Shown here one piece after another: positions 15,526 through 24,563 of a stretch of DNA of 64,000 bases. Position 1 is the first letter of the stretch. Every line of letters starts with the position of its first letter. The notes under the pieces are model-generated. The model was not told the origin of the DNA. It saw only the letters and a program-made list of their open reading frames with translations, and made no database searches. The position numbers and the translations under genes are program-made. The stretch is from Kitasatospora indigofera (GTDB lineage Bacteria; Actinomycetota; Actinomycetes; Streptomycetales; Streptomycetaceae), in the NCBI RefSeq assembly GCF_014655955.1, contig NZ_BNBO01000020.1:32276-96275 (forward strand). Direction: 5' to 3'.

Positions 15526-17536
15526 GGTGCTCGCCCGCCCCGCCGGCCCGCCCGGGCGGGCCGCCCGGGCGGGGTGGACCGGCCCGTGGGCCGAGGTCTG
15601 CGAGGCGCTGGCGGCCCGGCTCGCCGAGGCGCTGGCCGGCCGGCTGCCCGGCCCGGCGCCCCGGGTGTCGGTGCTGGGCGTCCGGGACGAACTGGCGGTG
15701 GCGGCCGGCCAGGACGAACCGGCCACGCCGGTCCACCTGTACGGCCACCACGCGATCATCGGGCCGTATCCCGCACCCGCTGCCGGGGGGACCGCCGCCG
15801 GGGACCGGCCGCCGGCGCCCTGCGCGCGCTGCCTGGCCCGGCGCTGGCAGGCCGTCCGCTCCGGCCCGCTGCGTGAGGCGCTGGAACTCGGCGGCGGCAC
15901 CCGGGCGGCGGGGCGGCCGCCGTGGGCGGTGCCGTTCGTCGCCGACGCCGTCGCCGCGCTGATCACCGCCAGGCGGGAGCGGGCGGCGACGGCCGACGGC
16001 CCGGCGGCGCGGTTCCCGCTGGTCGACCTGCTGGACCTGGAGACCCTGCGCGTCAGCGCCTTCCCGCTGGTGCCCGACGCCGAGTGCCCGGGCTGCGGGC
16101 AGCCGACCGACGACAGTGCGGACGCCGCCCGGATCGAGCTGCGCAGCCGGCCCAAGCCCGCCCCCGAGGTGTTCCGGCTGCGCGGGGCGGACGCCTACGA
16201 CCTGCCGCTGGAGGCCTTCGTCAACCCGGTGGCCGGAATGCTCGGGCCCTCGGTCGTACCGGACCTGGTCTCCGCGTCCACCTCGGCCACGGTCGGCTGC
16301 TTCACCATGCGCTCCGGCGACTACCTGCGCGAATGCTTCTGGGGCGGCCACACCGGCAGCTACCGGGCGAGCACCCGGGTCGGGCTGCTGGAGGGCCTGG
16401 AGCGGTTCGCCGGGATGCGCGCCCGCGGCCGGCGCACCACCGTGCTCGCCGCCTTCGACGACCTCGGCGGCCAGGCCCTCGACCCCCGCGACTGCGGCCT
16501 CTACTCGGCGGAGTTCCACCGCGCCGAGCCCGGCGTGCGGCCGTTCGCGCCGGACCGCCCGGTCCCCTGGGTCTGGGGGTGGTCGCTGCGTGACCGGCGC
16601 CCGCTGCTGGTGCCGGAGATCCTCACCTACTACCACGCACCCGGCGGGCTGGAGAACCGGTTCGTCCAGGAGAGCTCCAACGGCTGCGCCTCCGGCGGCT
16701 GCCTGGAGGAGGCGGTCTACTTCGGCCTGATGGAGGCCGTCGAGCGGGACGCCTTCCTGCTCGCCTGGTACGGCCGGCTGGAGCTGCCCGAACTGGACGT
16801 CCGCGACGCCGCCCGGCCCGGCATCGCCGCCATGGTCGACCGCCTGGCGATGTACGGCTACCGGGCCCGGTTCTTCGACACCCGGACGACCTTCCCCGTC
16901 CCGGTGGTGACGGCGGTCGCCGAGCGGATCGACGGCGGCCTCGGCCGGCTCTGCTTCGGTGCGGGCGCGAGCCTCGACCCCGAGGCGGCGATCTGGGCCG
17001 GCCTCTGCGAGATCGCCACCGACGCCGTCAACCTGCGCCGCCGCACCGCCCGCGAGGAGCGGCGGCTGCGGGCGATGGCCGAGGACTTCGACCGGATCCA
17101 GGTGCTGCACGACCACCCGCTGGTCTACGGACTGCCCGAGATGGCCCGGTACGCCGACTTCCTGCTGGCCCCGCGCGCGGCCGGCGGGGGCCGAGGACCC
17201 GCCGGACTCGACAGCCTGCGGCGGCCGGGGCCCACCGGAGCGGCGGTGATCGAGCCCTCCGGCGACCTCCGGGACGACCTGCTGGCCTGCGTCGACGCGG
17301 TCACCGGCGCCGGGTTCGACGTGATCGTGGTCGACCAGACCATGCCCGAGCAGCGGGACCTCGGCCTGCACACCGCGAGCGTGCTGGTGCCAGGACTGCT
17401 GCCGATCGACTTCGGCCGCAGCCGCCAACGCGCCCTGACCATGCCCCGGTTGCGCACCGCCCCGCGCGAGGCCGGGCTGCTCCCGAGGGACTTGCGCGCG
17501 GACGAGGTCAACCCGGCACCGCACCCGTTCCCATGA
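15515..17536 (+). CDS. YcaO cyclodehydratase 1 (TOMM D protein)
   Basis: A 673-residue azoline-forming enzyme. It is expected to use ATP to cyclise Cys/Ser/Thr side chains onto the preceding amide. The first 200 residues look like the C-terminal half of an E1-like domain, with pairs CARC (103) and CPGC (191). The YcaO domain follows: KPAPEVFRLRGADAY, LLEGLERFAG (acidic helix), SSNGCASGGCLEEA and GLMEAVERDAF (ATP/Mg-binding acidic signature, about residues 385-412). The protein ends PHPFP, the PxPxP C-terminus typical of azoline-forming YcaO proteins. GTG 15515 overlaps the upstream stop; GTG 15527 is an alternative. Paralogue of the last gene of the operon. Confidence 0.92.
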   Translation: MLGEVLARPAGPPGRAARAGWTGPWAEVCEALAARLAEALAGRLPGPAPRVSVLGVRDELAVAAGQDEPATPVHLYGHHAIIGPYPAPAAGGTAAGDRPPAPCARCLARRWQAVRSGPLREALELGGGTRAAGRPPWAVPFVADAVAALITARRERAATADGPAARFPLVDLLDLETLRVSAFPLVPDAECPGCGQPTDDSADAARIELRSRPKPAPEVFRLRGADAYDLPLEAFVNPVAGMLGPSVVPDLVSASTSATVGCFTMRSGDYLRECFWGGHTGSYRASTRVGLLEGLERFAGMRARGRRTTVLAAFDDLGGQALDPRDCGLYSAEFHRAEPGVRPFAPDRPVPWVWGWSLRDRRPLLVPEILTYYHAPGGLENRFVQESSNGCASGGCLEEAVYFGLMEAVERDAFLLAWYGRLELPELDVRDAARPGIAAMVDRLAMYGYRARFFDTRTTFPVPVVTAVAERIDGGLGRLCFGAGASLDPEAAIWAGLCEIATDAVNLRRRTAREERRLRAMAEDFDRIQVLHDHPLVYGLPEMARYADFLLAPRAAGGGRGPAGLDSLRRPGPTGAAVIEPSGDLRDDLLACVDAVTGAGFDVIVVDQTMPEQRDLGLHTASVLVPGLLPIDFGRSRQRALTMPRLRTAPREAGLLPRDLRADEVNPAPHPFP

Positions 17537-17574
17537 CCCGGCCGGTTCGCGCCCCCGGGCCCGCGCTCCCAACT

Positions 17575-17606
17575 CCTCCGTCCCCGACCGCCTCCGTCCC
17601 CGACCG
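17575..17606 (+). repeat. 16-bp tandem duplication in the YcaO1-SagB gap
   Basis: CCTCCGTCCCCGACCG occurs twice, back to back, in the only sizeable gap (100 bp) of the first half of the operon. It could hide a processing or internal promoter site, but nothing shows this directly. Confidence 0.6.
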
Positions 17607-17636
17607 CTTCCGGACCGACCTCCTGAGAGGACCCAC

Positions 17637-19295
17637 ATGGGCTACGCCCACGCGTACGCGAACGCGGTGATGCACCGGGGCCGAGTCCCCATGGAACCGG
17701 CCGACTTCGTGCCCGACTGGGCCGACCGCCCCAGGAAGGGCAAGTTCTACCCCCGGGCCGAGCACTTCCCGCTGCCCGACAGCGACGCACCCGCCGACGC
17801 GACCGTGCAGGCCGGGCTGTTCGGACCGCCCGGGGACGGCGGGTTCACGCTGGCCCTGCTCGGCGGGATGCTGCAGGACTCCTACGGCCTGACCGGCCGC
17901 CGGCTCGCCGTCCACGCGAACTCGGACCTCGGCACCCTGCCGCTGTACACCCACGCCAACTGGTCCCGCGGCACCGCCTCCGGCGGCGGCCTCTACCCGA
18001 TCGGGGTCCACTGGGTCGCCGGTCCGAGCGGCCCGCTCGCCCCCGGGGTGTACCACTACGCCACGCCGCACCACTCGATGCAGCGGCTGCTGGCCGGGGA
18101 CGTCTCGGCGGAGGTCCGCGCCGCGCTCGGCGGCCACCGGACCGGCGAACCGGACCGCGACGGCGGGACCGACCAGTTCCTGGTGCTCGGCGTGAAGTTC
18201 TGGCAGAACGCCTTCAAGTACAACAGCTTCGCCTACCACGTGGTCACCATGGACATCGGCGCGCTGGTCGGCACCTGGCGCCTGTGGGCCCGGGCCCGGG
18301 GCCTGGACGTCGGGCCCGTGCTCTGGTTCGACGAAGCCCGGATCGGGAACCTGCTCGGGCTCTCCCCCGAGGAGGAGGGCGTCTTCGCGGTGGTCCCGCT
18401 CCGCTGGCAGCGCCCGACGCCCGCACCCACGCCCGCACCCACGCCCGTACCCGCGCCCGGCCCGGCCGGCCCGGCCGGCGGCGGAGCCCGGGTGCGGCTC
18501 AGGGACCAGGAGAAGTCCCGGCGCGTGCTCGGCTTCGAGACCGTCCGGCGGATCCACGCCGCGACCCTCGTGGGCGCGGCCGGCCGGCCGCCGGCCGGAG
18601 CCGTGGCCCGGGCGCTGGACCGCCCGTCGGCCCCCGCCGCGCCGACCGTCCCGGCCGGCGGCACGGTCCTTCCCCTGCCGCCGCCGGACCAGCTGGCGCT
18701 CGGCGTGCGCGAGGCCCTGCGGGCCCGCCGCAGCAGCTTCGGCCGGTTCACCGCGACCGTCCCGGTGAGCGCCGGGGAGCTGGCGGCGGCACTGGCGGCC
18801 GCCGCGGCCGGCGGCGACCTCGGCAGCGACGCCCAGGCCCCCGGCGGGCCGCCGCTCACCAGCCTCTACGTCTTCGTCAACCGGATCGAGGGGGTGCCCG
18901 CCGGGACGTACGCCTACGACGGCCCGGCCGGCTCGCTGCGCCTGCTGAAACCCGGGCCGCCGGGCGCCTTCCTCCAGAAGAACTACTTCCTCTCCAACTA
19001 CAACCTGGAGCAGGCAGGCGCGGTGCTCGTCCCGGCCGCGCCCACGGCGGCCGTGCTGGACGCCGTCGGGGACCGGGGGCTGCGCCTGGTCAACGCCACC
19101 GTCGGGGCGATCTCGCAGGCCGTCTACACGGCCTGCGCCGCGCTCCAGCTGGCCTGCGGCGTCGCGCTCGGCTTCGACTGCGTCTCGTACGCCGAGGAGC
19201 TCGGGCTCGACGGCCCCGGCGAGACCCCCCTGCTGATCATGATGATCGGCCACGAGCGGCCGGACCGGGCCGACTTCAGCCATGCGATCGCCTGA
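17637..19295 (+). CDS. SagB-type azoline dehydrogenase, two nitroreductase-fold domains
   Basis: A 552-residue FMN-dependent oxidase of the TOMM B-protein class, which aromatises azolines to thiazoles or oxazoles. The first domain (about residues 45-260) has TASGGGLYPIGVHWV, a hallmark SagB FMN-loop region, and GVYHYATPHHSM. A PTPAP-repeat linker follows. A second nitroreductase-like domain (about 345-545) has RRSSFGRFTATVPVS and LYVFVNRIEGVPAGTYAYD. The tandem layout is common in actinobacterial SagB proteins. ATG 17637 has GAGAGGA at good spacing. It indicates that the product carries oxidised azoles. Confidence 0.92.
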   Translation: MGYAHAYANAVMHRGRVPMEPADFVPDWADRPRKGKFYPRAEHFPLPDSDAPADATVQAGLFGPPGDGGFTLALLGGMLQDSYGLTGRRLAVHANSDLGTLPLYTHANWSRGTASGGGLYPIGVHWVAGPSGPLAPGVYHYATPHHSMQRLLAGDVSAEVRAALGGHRTGEPDRDGGTDQFLVLGVKFWQNAFKYNSFAYHVVTMDIGALVGTWRLWARARGLDVGPVLWFDEARIGNLLGLSPEEEGVFAVVPLRWQRPTPAPTPAPTPVPAPGPAGPAGGGARVRLRDQEKSRRVLGFETVRRIHAATLVGAAGRPPAGAVARALDRPSAPAAPTVPAGGTVLPLPPPDQLALGVREALRARRSSFGRFTATVPVSAGELAAALAAAAAGGDLGSDAQAPGGPPLTSLYVFVNRIEGVPAGTYAYDGPAGSLRLLKPGPPGAFLQKNYFLSNYNLEQAGAVLVPAAPTAAVLDAVGDRGLRLVNATVGAISQAVYTACAALQLACGVALGFDCVSYAEELGLDGPGETPLLIMMIGHERPDRADFSHAIA

Positions 19296-19311
19296 ACCCG
19301 CGGAGGAACGC

Positions 19312-22161
19312 TTGAACGAGCACGCCCCGGCGACGGACCGGCCGGACGGGCCGTCGCCGGCCGGGGAGACCCGCGCCTGCGTCCTGAACCCCCGGTTCGT
19401 GCTGCGCGCGGCCGGACTGCCGGTCGAGGCCGTGCACGGCCTGCGCGGCCCGGACAGCCGCCGTTGGGCGGACGAACTGCTCACCGCGGAGGAGCGGCTG
19501 GCCGAACTCGGGGCCCGGCTCAGCGAACCGCTGGCCGCGCTGGTCCGGTCCGCCCCCGACGAGCGGCTGCGCCGCCGGGTGCTCGCCGTCCGCCGCGAGG
19601 TGTTCAACAACCGGCTGCCCCGGGACGTCGCCGACGTCCTGGCCCTGGCCGGCCGCGCGGCCGGCCCGGCCCACCGGTTGCTCTCCGACTGGCTGGACGC
19701 CCGCGGGCGGCTGACCGGCCTGCGGGCCCGGGGTGACGCCGTGCTGGCCGGCGAACTCGACCGGGGCCGGGCCGAGTTGCGACGGCTCGCCGGGCTCCCG
19801 ACGCTGCGCCTCGGCCTGCTGCTGGCCTCCCCCACCCTGGACGGGCAGCTGGACGCCTTCATCGCCTCGCCGGTCGCCACCCCGGACAAGCGGGCCCGGA
19901 AGATGGAGCGCTCGCTGCTCTCCTACCTCTACCGCACGGCCTGCAAGACCAGCCCGTTCAGCACCCTCACCACCGTGTCACCCGGCACCTTCCGGCCGTC
20001 GCCGGAAGGCCTGCCGGCCGAGCCCGACTGTCAACTCCCGCCGGTCCCGGAGCTGTTGCTGGAGGGCGAGCCGGCCGGCCACGTCCGGCTGAACGTGGTG
20101 GTCCTGAGCCGGCTCGCCGAGCTGGTCGCCGCCGACCCGGAGCGCCGCCGCGACCTGCCGCTCACCCTCGCCTCCGGCTGGGCGCTGGACGAGGACCGGG
20201 TCCGCTACGTCCGCCGCTCGGTGACGGCCGGCGACGACAGCGCCGCCGTCAGCTTCGACGCCGCACAGGACCGGCTGTTCTTCCTGCGGCTCAGCGGCGC
20301 CCTGGAGCAGGTGCTGGAGCTGCTGCGGACCAGGCCGCTGGTCCGCCACCGGGAGCTGGCCGCGCTGCTGGGCACCGGAACCGGCGCGGCCCCGGCCGAG
20401 GCCGAGCAGTACCTGGCCGCGCTGGTGGACCTCGGCATTCTCCAACTCCCCTGGCTGGCGACCGATGTGCACAGTCGTGACCCGCTCCGCTCGTTCCAGC
20501 GGGCGCTGCGCGCGCTGGACCGCCCGTGGGCCGACGCGCTGGCCGGCCGCCTGGACGGACCGGCCGGCTGCCTGGCCCGCTACCCGGCCGCCGACGTCGC
20601 CGGCCGCCGGTCCCTGCTCGGCACGCTGCGCCGCGACCTGCTGGACGTGCAGCGCGCGCTGGGCGCACCGGAGCCCTCGCTGCCGCAGACCCTGCTGTAC
20701 GAGGACGTGGCCGGCCCGCCGGTCGAGACGGACGCCGCCCCCTGGGCGCGGCTGGCGGCCGGGCCGCTGGGGTCGCTGACCCGGATCCTGCCCCTGTTCG
20801 ACGTGGCCCTGGCCCAACGCCTCACCCTGAAGGGCTTCTTCCTGGTGCGGTACGGCCGGGGCGGCCGCTGCGAGGACCTGCTCAAACTGGTGCACGACTT
20901 CCACGAGGACATCTTCCACCAGTACCTGCAGTTCACCTCGCAGCGCCCGGCCGCGGGCCCGGAAGGCGCCCACCCGCCGGAGGAGAACTGGCTCGGGATG
21001 CCCGAGATCACCGCACTCGACCGGGCCCGCGGCGAACTTGCCTCCCGCATGACGGAGTTGTGGGCGAGCCTGCCTCCCGGGGCGGAGGAGCTGGCACTCG
21101 ACGAGGCCACGGTGGCCGCGGTGGCCGCCGAACTGGCCCCGCTCGCCCGTGGTTTCGAACCGTACAGCCACTTCCTCCAAGTGGCCCGGCGGCCGGACGA
21201 CCCGCTGGTGGTGCTCAACAACTCGTACGGCGGCCTCTGCTTCCCGTTCACCCGCTTCACCCACTGCTTCGACCCGGCCGGACAGGGCGGGGAGGGGGCG
21301 AGCGGGGAATCCGGCTCCTGGCCGGTCGCCGGGCTGCGCGAGACGCTGCGCGGCCTGCGGCCGCCCGGCGCGGTCTTCGCCGAGGTCACGGCCGGCGCCG
21401 CCACCACCAACCTCAACCTGCACGCCCGGCTGACGGACTTCGAGATCGTCTGCCCCGGCGAGACCAGCACCGCCCCCTCGGCCGCCCGGATCCAGCTCGA
21501 CGACCTCTACGTCGAGCACGACCAGGCGGCGGACCGGCTGGTGCTGCGCTCGCGCCGCCTCGAACGGGAGGTGGTGCCGCTCTACCTGGGCTACCTCGTC
21601 CCGATGGTGCTGCCCGAGATCCCCCGCACCCTGCTGCTGTTCTCCCCCACCTCGCGGGTCACCCCGGACGCCTGGCGCGGGGTGCCGGCCGGGCCGGCCC
21701 ACGACGGGGTCACCCACCGCCCCCGCCTGCGGCACGGCAGCCTCGTGCTGCACCGGCGGTCCTGGAGCGCCGGCCCGGGGGCGCTGCCCGAGCCCCGGCC
21801 CGGTGAGGGCGCGCCGGCCCGCTACCTGGCCTGGCAGCGTTGGCGGCGCCGGCACGGCCTGCCCGCCCAGGTCTTCGCCAGGGTCCGCCCGGAGCCCGGG
21901 CCCGGGGGCCCCGCCGGCTGGCCGGGCGCCGCCAAGCCCCAGTACGTCGACTTCGACAGCCCGTTGTCGCTGACGGCGCTGGACGCCCTGCTCACGGCCG
22001 GCCCGGCCCGGGTGGTGCTGGAGGAGATGCTGCCCGGCGAGCACGCCCTGCACGTCCGCTCCCCGCTCGGCCGGCACGTCGCCGAGCTGGCCGTGGAGAC
22101 CGTCCCCCGCGCGGCGGCGGCCGCCGCGCCCGACCAGCAGGGAGCGCTGGGCCATGACTGA
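19312..22161 (+). CDS. lantibiotic dehydratase, glutamylation protein of a split LanB
   Basis: A 949-residue protein from TTG 19312, chosen because GGAGGA lies 5 bases upstream; an ATG at 19282 inside the preceding gene would give 959 residues. It is the tRNA(Glu)-dependent domain (Lant_dehydr_N) that glutamylates Ser/Thr of the precursor. Recognisable landmarks are RKMERSLLSYLYRTACKTSPF (R-x-x-x-K-T-SPFS-type site), FFLVRYG, VVLNNSYGG and the C-terminal AKPQYVDFDSPL. The SpaB_C elimination domain of full-length LanB proteins is absent and encoded by the next gene, with which it overlaps by 8 bases. The same split is found in thiopeptide and goadsporin clusters. Confidence 0.92.
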   Translation: MNEHAPATDRPDGPSPAGETRACVLNPRFVLRAAGLPVEAVHGLRGPDSRRWADELLTAEERLAELGARLSEPLAALVRSAPDERLRRRVLAVRREVFNNRLPRDVADVLALAGRAAGPAHRLLSDWLDARGRLTGLRARGDAVLAGELDRGRAELRRLAGLPTLRLGLLLASPTLDGQLDAFIASPVATPDKRARKMERSLLSYLYRTACKTSPFSTLTTVSPGTFRPSPEGLPAEPDCQLPPVPELLLEGEPAGHVRLNVVVLSRLAELVAADPERRRDLPLTLASGWALDEDRVRYVRRSVTAGDDSAAVSFDAAQDRLFFLRLSGALEQVLELLRTRPLVRHRELAALLGTGTGAAPAEAEQYLAALVDLGILQLPWLATDVHSRDPLRSFQRALRALDRPWADALAGRLDGPAGCLARYPAADVAGRRSLLGTLRRDLLDVQRALGAPEPSLPQTLLYEDVAGPPVETDAAPWARLAAGPLGSLTRILPLFDVALAQRLTLKGFFLVRYGRGGRCEDLLKLVHDFHEDIFHQYLQFTSQRPAAGPEGAHPPEENWLGMPEITALDRARGELASRMTELWASLPPGAEELALDEATVAAVAAELAPLARGFEPYSHFLQVARRPDDPLVVLNNSYGGLCFPFTRFTHCFDPAGQGGEGASGESGSWPVAGLRETLRGLRPPGAVFAEVTAGAATTNLNLHARLTDFEIVCPGETSTAPSAARIQLDDLYVEHDQAADRLVLRSRRLEREVVPLYLGYLVPMVLPEIPRTLLLFSPTSRVTPDAWRGVPAGPAHDGVTHRPRLRHGSLVLHRRSWSAGPGALPEPRPGEGAPARYLAWQRWRRRHGLPAQVFARVRPEPGPGGPAGWPGAAKPQYVDFDSPLSLTALDALLTAGPARVVLEEMLPGEHALHVRSPLGRHVAELAVETVPRAAAAAAPDQQGALGHD

Positions 22162-23221
22162 CCCCACCGACCCGGACACCGGCCCCCCGCCCGCCCCCGG
22201 CGACTGGCTGGCCTTCCACGTCTTCTACGCCGCGAGCCCGCGCCCGCTGCTGCTGGAGTGCGTCCGCCCGCTGACCGAGGAGCTCACCCGCGACGGCCTG
22301 CTGGCCGGCTGGTTCTTCATCAACTACTGGCTGGAGGGCCCGCACCTGCGCCTGCGGCTGCGGCCGTCCTCCCCCGCCGCGGCCGAGGCGGTGCGGGAGC
22401 GTGCCGAGCGGGCGATCGCCGGGTTCCTGCGCCGCCGGCCGGCGTTGTACGAGGTCAAGGGCGGGTTCCTGGCCGAGCTCTACAACACCCTGTTCGAGCT
22501 GGAGTACCCGGAGGAGGAGCGCGGGCGGCTGCTCGACGAGAACGGCCGGATGCGGCTGCGGGCCAACAACACCTTCAGCGCCGAGCGTTACGAACCGGAG
22601 TACGGCAAGTACGGCGGGCCGGCCGGGATCGCGCTCGCCGAATGGCACTTCGAGCGCTCCAGCGACCTGGTGGTCGAGGCCGCCAGGACGATGAACGTCC
22701 ACCTGCGCACGGTGGTCCTCGGGCTGTCCGCCCAGCTGATGATGACCATGTCCGCCTGCTTCCTGCGCGAGGACGAGGCGCTGCTGTCCTTCCTGGACCG
22801 CTACCACGCCTTCTGGAACGGCGCGTTCGCCGGCACCAACTACACCGCGCAGGACGGCTACGACCGGGCGTACGCCACCATGGACGCCGCCCTGCCGCAG
22901 CGCTACCGGGTGATCCGGGAGGCCGTCGCGGACGGCGCGCCGCACCGGCTGCCGAGCGTCCTGCGCAGCTGGGCCGAACACTGCCTGGAGCTGCGCGAAC
23001 GGGCGCTGGACCTCACCGGGCGCGGCGACCTGGTCTTCCGGTCCTGGGACGGCGCCCGGGACCTGCCGGTCGGCGATCCGGCCCGGTCGCTCCCGATGCT
23101 GCTCTCGCCCTACCTGCACATGACCAACAACCGGCTGTCGGTGACCGTCCGGGACGAGGCCTACCTCAGCTACGTCCTCGGCCGCGCACTGCGCGAGCCG
23201 CACCCGGCGGCGGCGCCGTGA
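22154..23221 (+). CDS. SpaB_C-type protein (thiopeptide-type bacteriocin biosynthesis domain), glutamate-elimination partner
   Basis: 355 residues with the family hallmarks: WLAFHVFYAASPRPLLLECVRP at the start, GWFFINYWLEGPHLRLRLR near residue 57, and LSPYLHMTNNRLSVTVRDEAYL near the end. This domain eliminates glutamate from glutamylated Ser/Thr to give dehydroalanine/dehydrobutyrine. The same fold is used by thiopeptide [4+2] pyridine synthases. Because the upstream dehydratase lacks its own elimination domain and this is the only such protein in the cluster, the elimination role is the better inference. It overlaps both neighbours (ATG inside the upstream gene; GTGA junction downstream). 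Confidence 0.9.
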   Translation: MTDPTDPDTGPPPAPGDWLAFHVFYAASPRPLLLECVRPLTEELTRDGLLAGWFFINYWLEGPHLRLRLRPSSPAAAEAVRERAERAIAGFLRRRPALYEVKGGFLAELYNTLFELEYPEEERGRLLDENGRMRLRANNTFSAERYEPEYGKYGGPAGIALAEWHFERSSDLVVEAARTMNVHLRTVVLGLSAQLMMTMSACFLREDEALLSFLDRYHAFWNGAFAGTNYTAQDGYDRAYATMDAALPQRYRVIREAVADGAPHRLPSVLRSWAEHCLELRERALDLTGRGDLVFRSWDGARDLPVGDPARSLPMLLSPYLHMTNNRLSVTVRDEAYLSYVLGRALREPHPAAAP

Positions 23222-24462
23222 CCGACCGGGAGCTGCTCACGCTGAGACCGCGGATCAAACCGGGGGTCCTGATCAGCGGCGCCCTGCGGCGCGGCACCGG
23301 CACCATCCACCTGATCCGCGACCCGGAGGGTGAACGGCGCCTGGAGGTCGGGGTGAAGGAGCACTTCATCATCGTCCGGCTGGACGGCACCCGGTCGCTG
23401 GACGAGATCGGCGAGGAGTACGCGCGGCGGTTCCGGGTCCGTCTGGGCGGCGCGCAGTGGCAGCAGATGCTGGGCCTGCTCCACGGGCGCGGGCTGCTGG
23501 CCGGCCAGGCGCCGGCGGCCACCCCCGCGCCCGCGCCCGCCCGCGGGCCCGCGCGCCGGTCGACGCTGCTCACCGGTAGCGTCCGGCTGGTCGCCGACCC
23601 GCCGGCCCTGCTCGACCGGATCCACCGCGGCACCGCCTTCGTCCGCCGCCCGCGCTTCCTGCTCGCCCTGTCCGTACTGGTCCTGGCCCTGCTCGCGGCC
23701 GTCGCCGCCCGGCTCGGGCAACTCGTCGACGAGGCCGCCCGGCTCACCCACCAGCCGGTGGCCCTGGCGGCCGCCGGGGCGGTGCTCTGGGTGAGCCTCG
23801 CCCTGCACGAGTTGGCGCACGGCATGGCCGGGCGGGCCTTCGGGGGCCGGACCACCGAGATCGGGCTGCGCCGGTGGCTGCTGATGACGTACCTGTACTG
23901 CGAGATGGAGGACGTCCGGTTCTTCCCGCGCCGGCGCCAGCAGGCCGCCACGGCGGGCGCGGGGATGCTGATGAACCTGGCCCTGCTGCTGCCGTGCTAC
24001 CCGGTCTGGGCGCTGCTCCCGGAGCGGGCCCAGGCCCGGCCGTTCCTGGCCGGCCTGCTGCTGTTCGGCGTCGTGATGGCGCTGGCCAACCTGCTGCCGC
24101 TGCCGCCGCTGGACGGCTACAAGATCCTCGGGTACGCCCTCGGCCATGTGCAGCTCGCCACCGACAGCCGGACGTTCGCGAAGCTGCTGGCCCGGGTGGC
24201 CGTCCGGCGCGAGGCACCGGCGGCGCTCGCCGGGTACTCCGTCCGGCTGCGGCTCGTGCTCGGCGGCTACGCGCTGGCCTGCGCCGGGCTGGCCGCGCTC
24301 GCACTGGCCGCCACCGGCCCGCTCTGCCGCCGGCTGCTGCCGGACCGCTGGGCCGGCGCGGCGGGCTGGGCGCCCGTCCTGCTGGCCGGCGGCGCGTTGG
24401 CGCTCTGGGCGGTGGGCATTCTCGCCAGGGCCGCCCGTGCCCGGCGCGGCGGGGCGCCGTGA
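23218..24462 (+). CDS. M50 site-2-type membrane metallopeptidase with N-terminal PqqD/RRE-like domain
   Basis: A 414-residue candidate leader peptidase. Residues of about 25-100 resemble a PqqD-like RiPP recognition element (EHFIIVRLDGTRSLDEIGEEYARRF). The rest is polytopic membrane protein: HELAH at 197-201 supplies the zinc ligands and catalytic Glu198, and NLLPLPPLDGYK near 290-302 supplies the third ligand, Asp299, in the LDG motif of site-2 proteases. Five to six hydrophobic spans are visible. Related RRE-free M50 proteins mature other RiPPs (YydH/EpeP of epipeptides). The GTGA overlap with the upstream gene fixes the start at 23218. Fusing leader recognition to the protease would target it to the modified precursor at the membrane. 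Confidence 0.85.
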   Translation: MTDRELLTLRPRIKPGVLISGALRRGTGTIHLIRDPEGERRLEVGVKEHFIIVRLDGTRSLDEIGEEYARRFRVRLGGAQWQQMLGLLHGRGLLAGQAPAATPAPAPARGPARRSTLLTGSVRLVADPPALLDRIHRGTAFVRRPRFLLALSVLVLALLAAVAARLGQLVDEAARLTHQPVALAAAGAVLWVSLALHELAHGMAGRAFGGRTTEIGLRRWLLMTYLYCEMEDVRFFPRRRQQAATAGAGMLMNLALLLPCYPVWALLPERAQARPFLAGLLLFGVVMALANLLPLPPLDGYKILGYALGHVQLATDSRTFAKLLARVAVRREAPAALAGYSVRLRLVLGGYALACAGLAALALAATGPLCRRLLPDRWAGAAGWAPVLLAGGALALWAVGILARAARARRGGAP

Positions 24463-24563
24463 CCGGCCGCCCCGGGGCGCCGACCACGTCACCGCCGCAC
24501 CCGTCACCGACCCCGCCGACGCCCGCGTCACCGACCCTGCCGGACAACGATGGAGAGCCCAGC

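Noticed and set aside
12895..16155. A 1086-residue minus-strand open frame opposite the SARP/E1-like/YcaO genes
   Set aside because: Composition is Arg/Gly/Pro-rich with no domain; it is the mirror of GC-rich coding DNA on the other strand.
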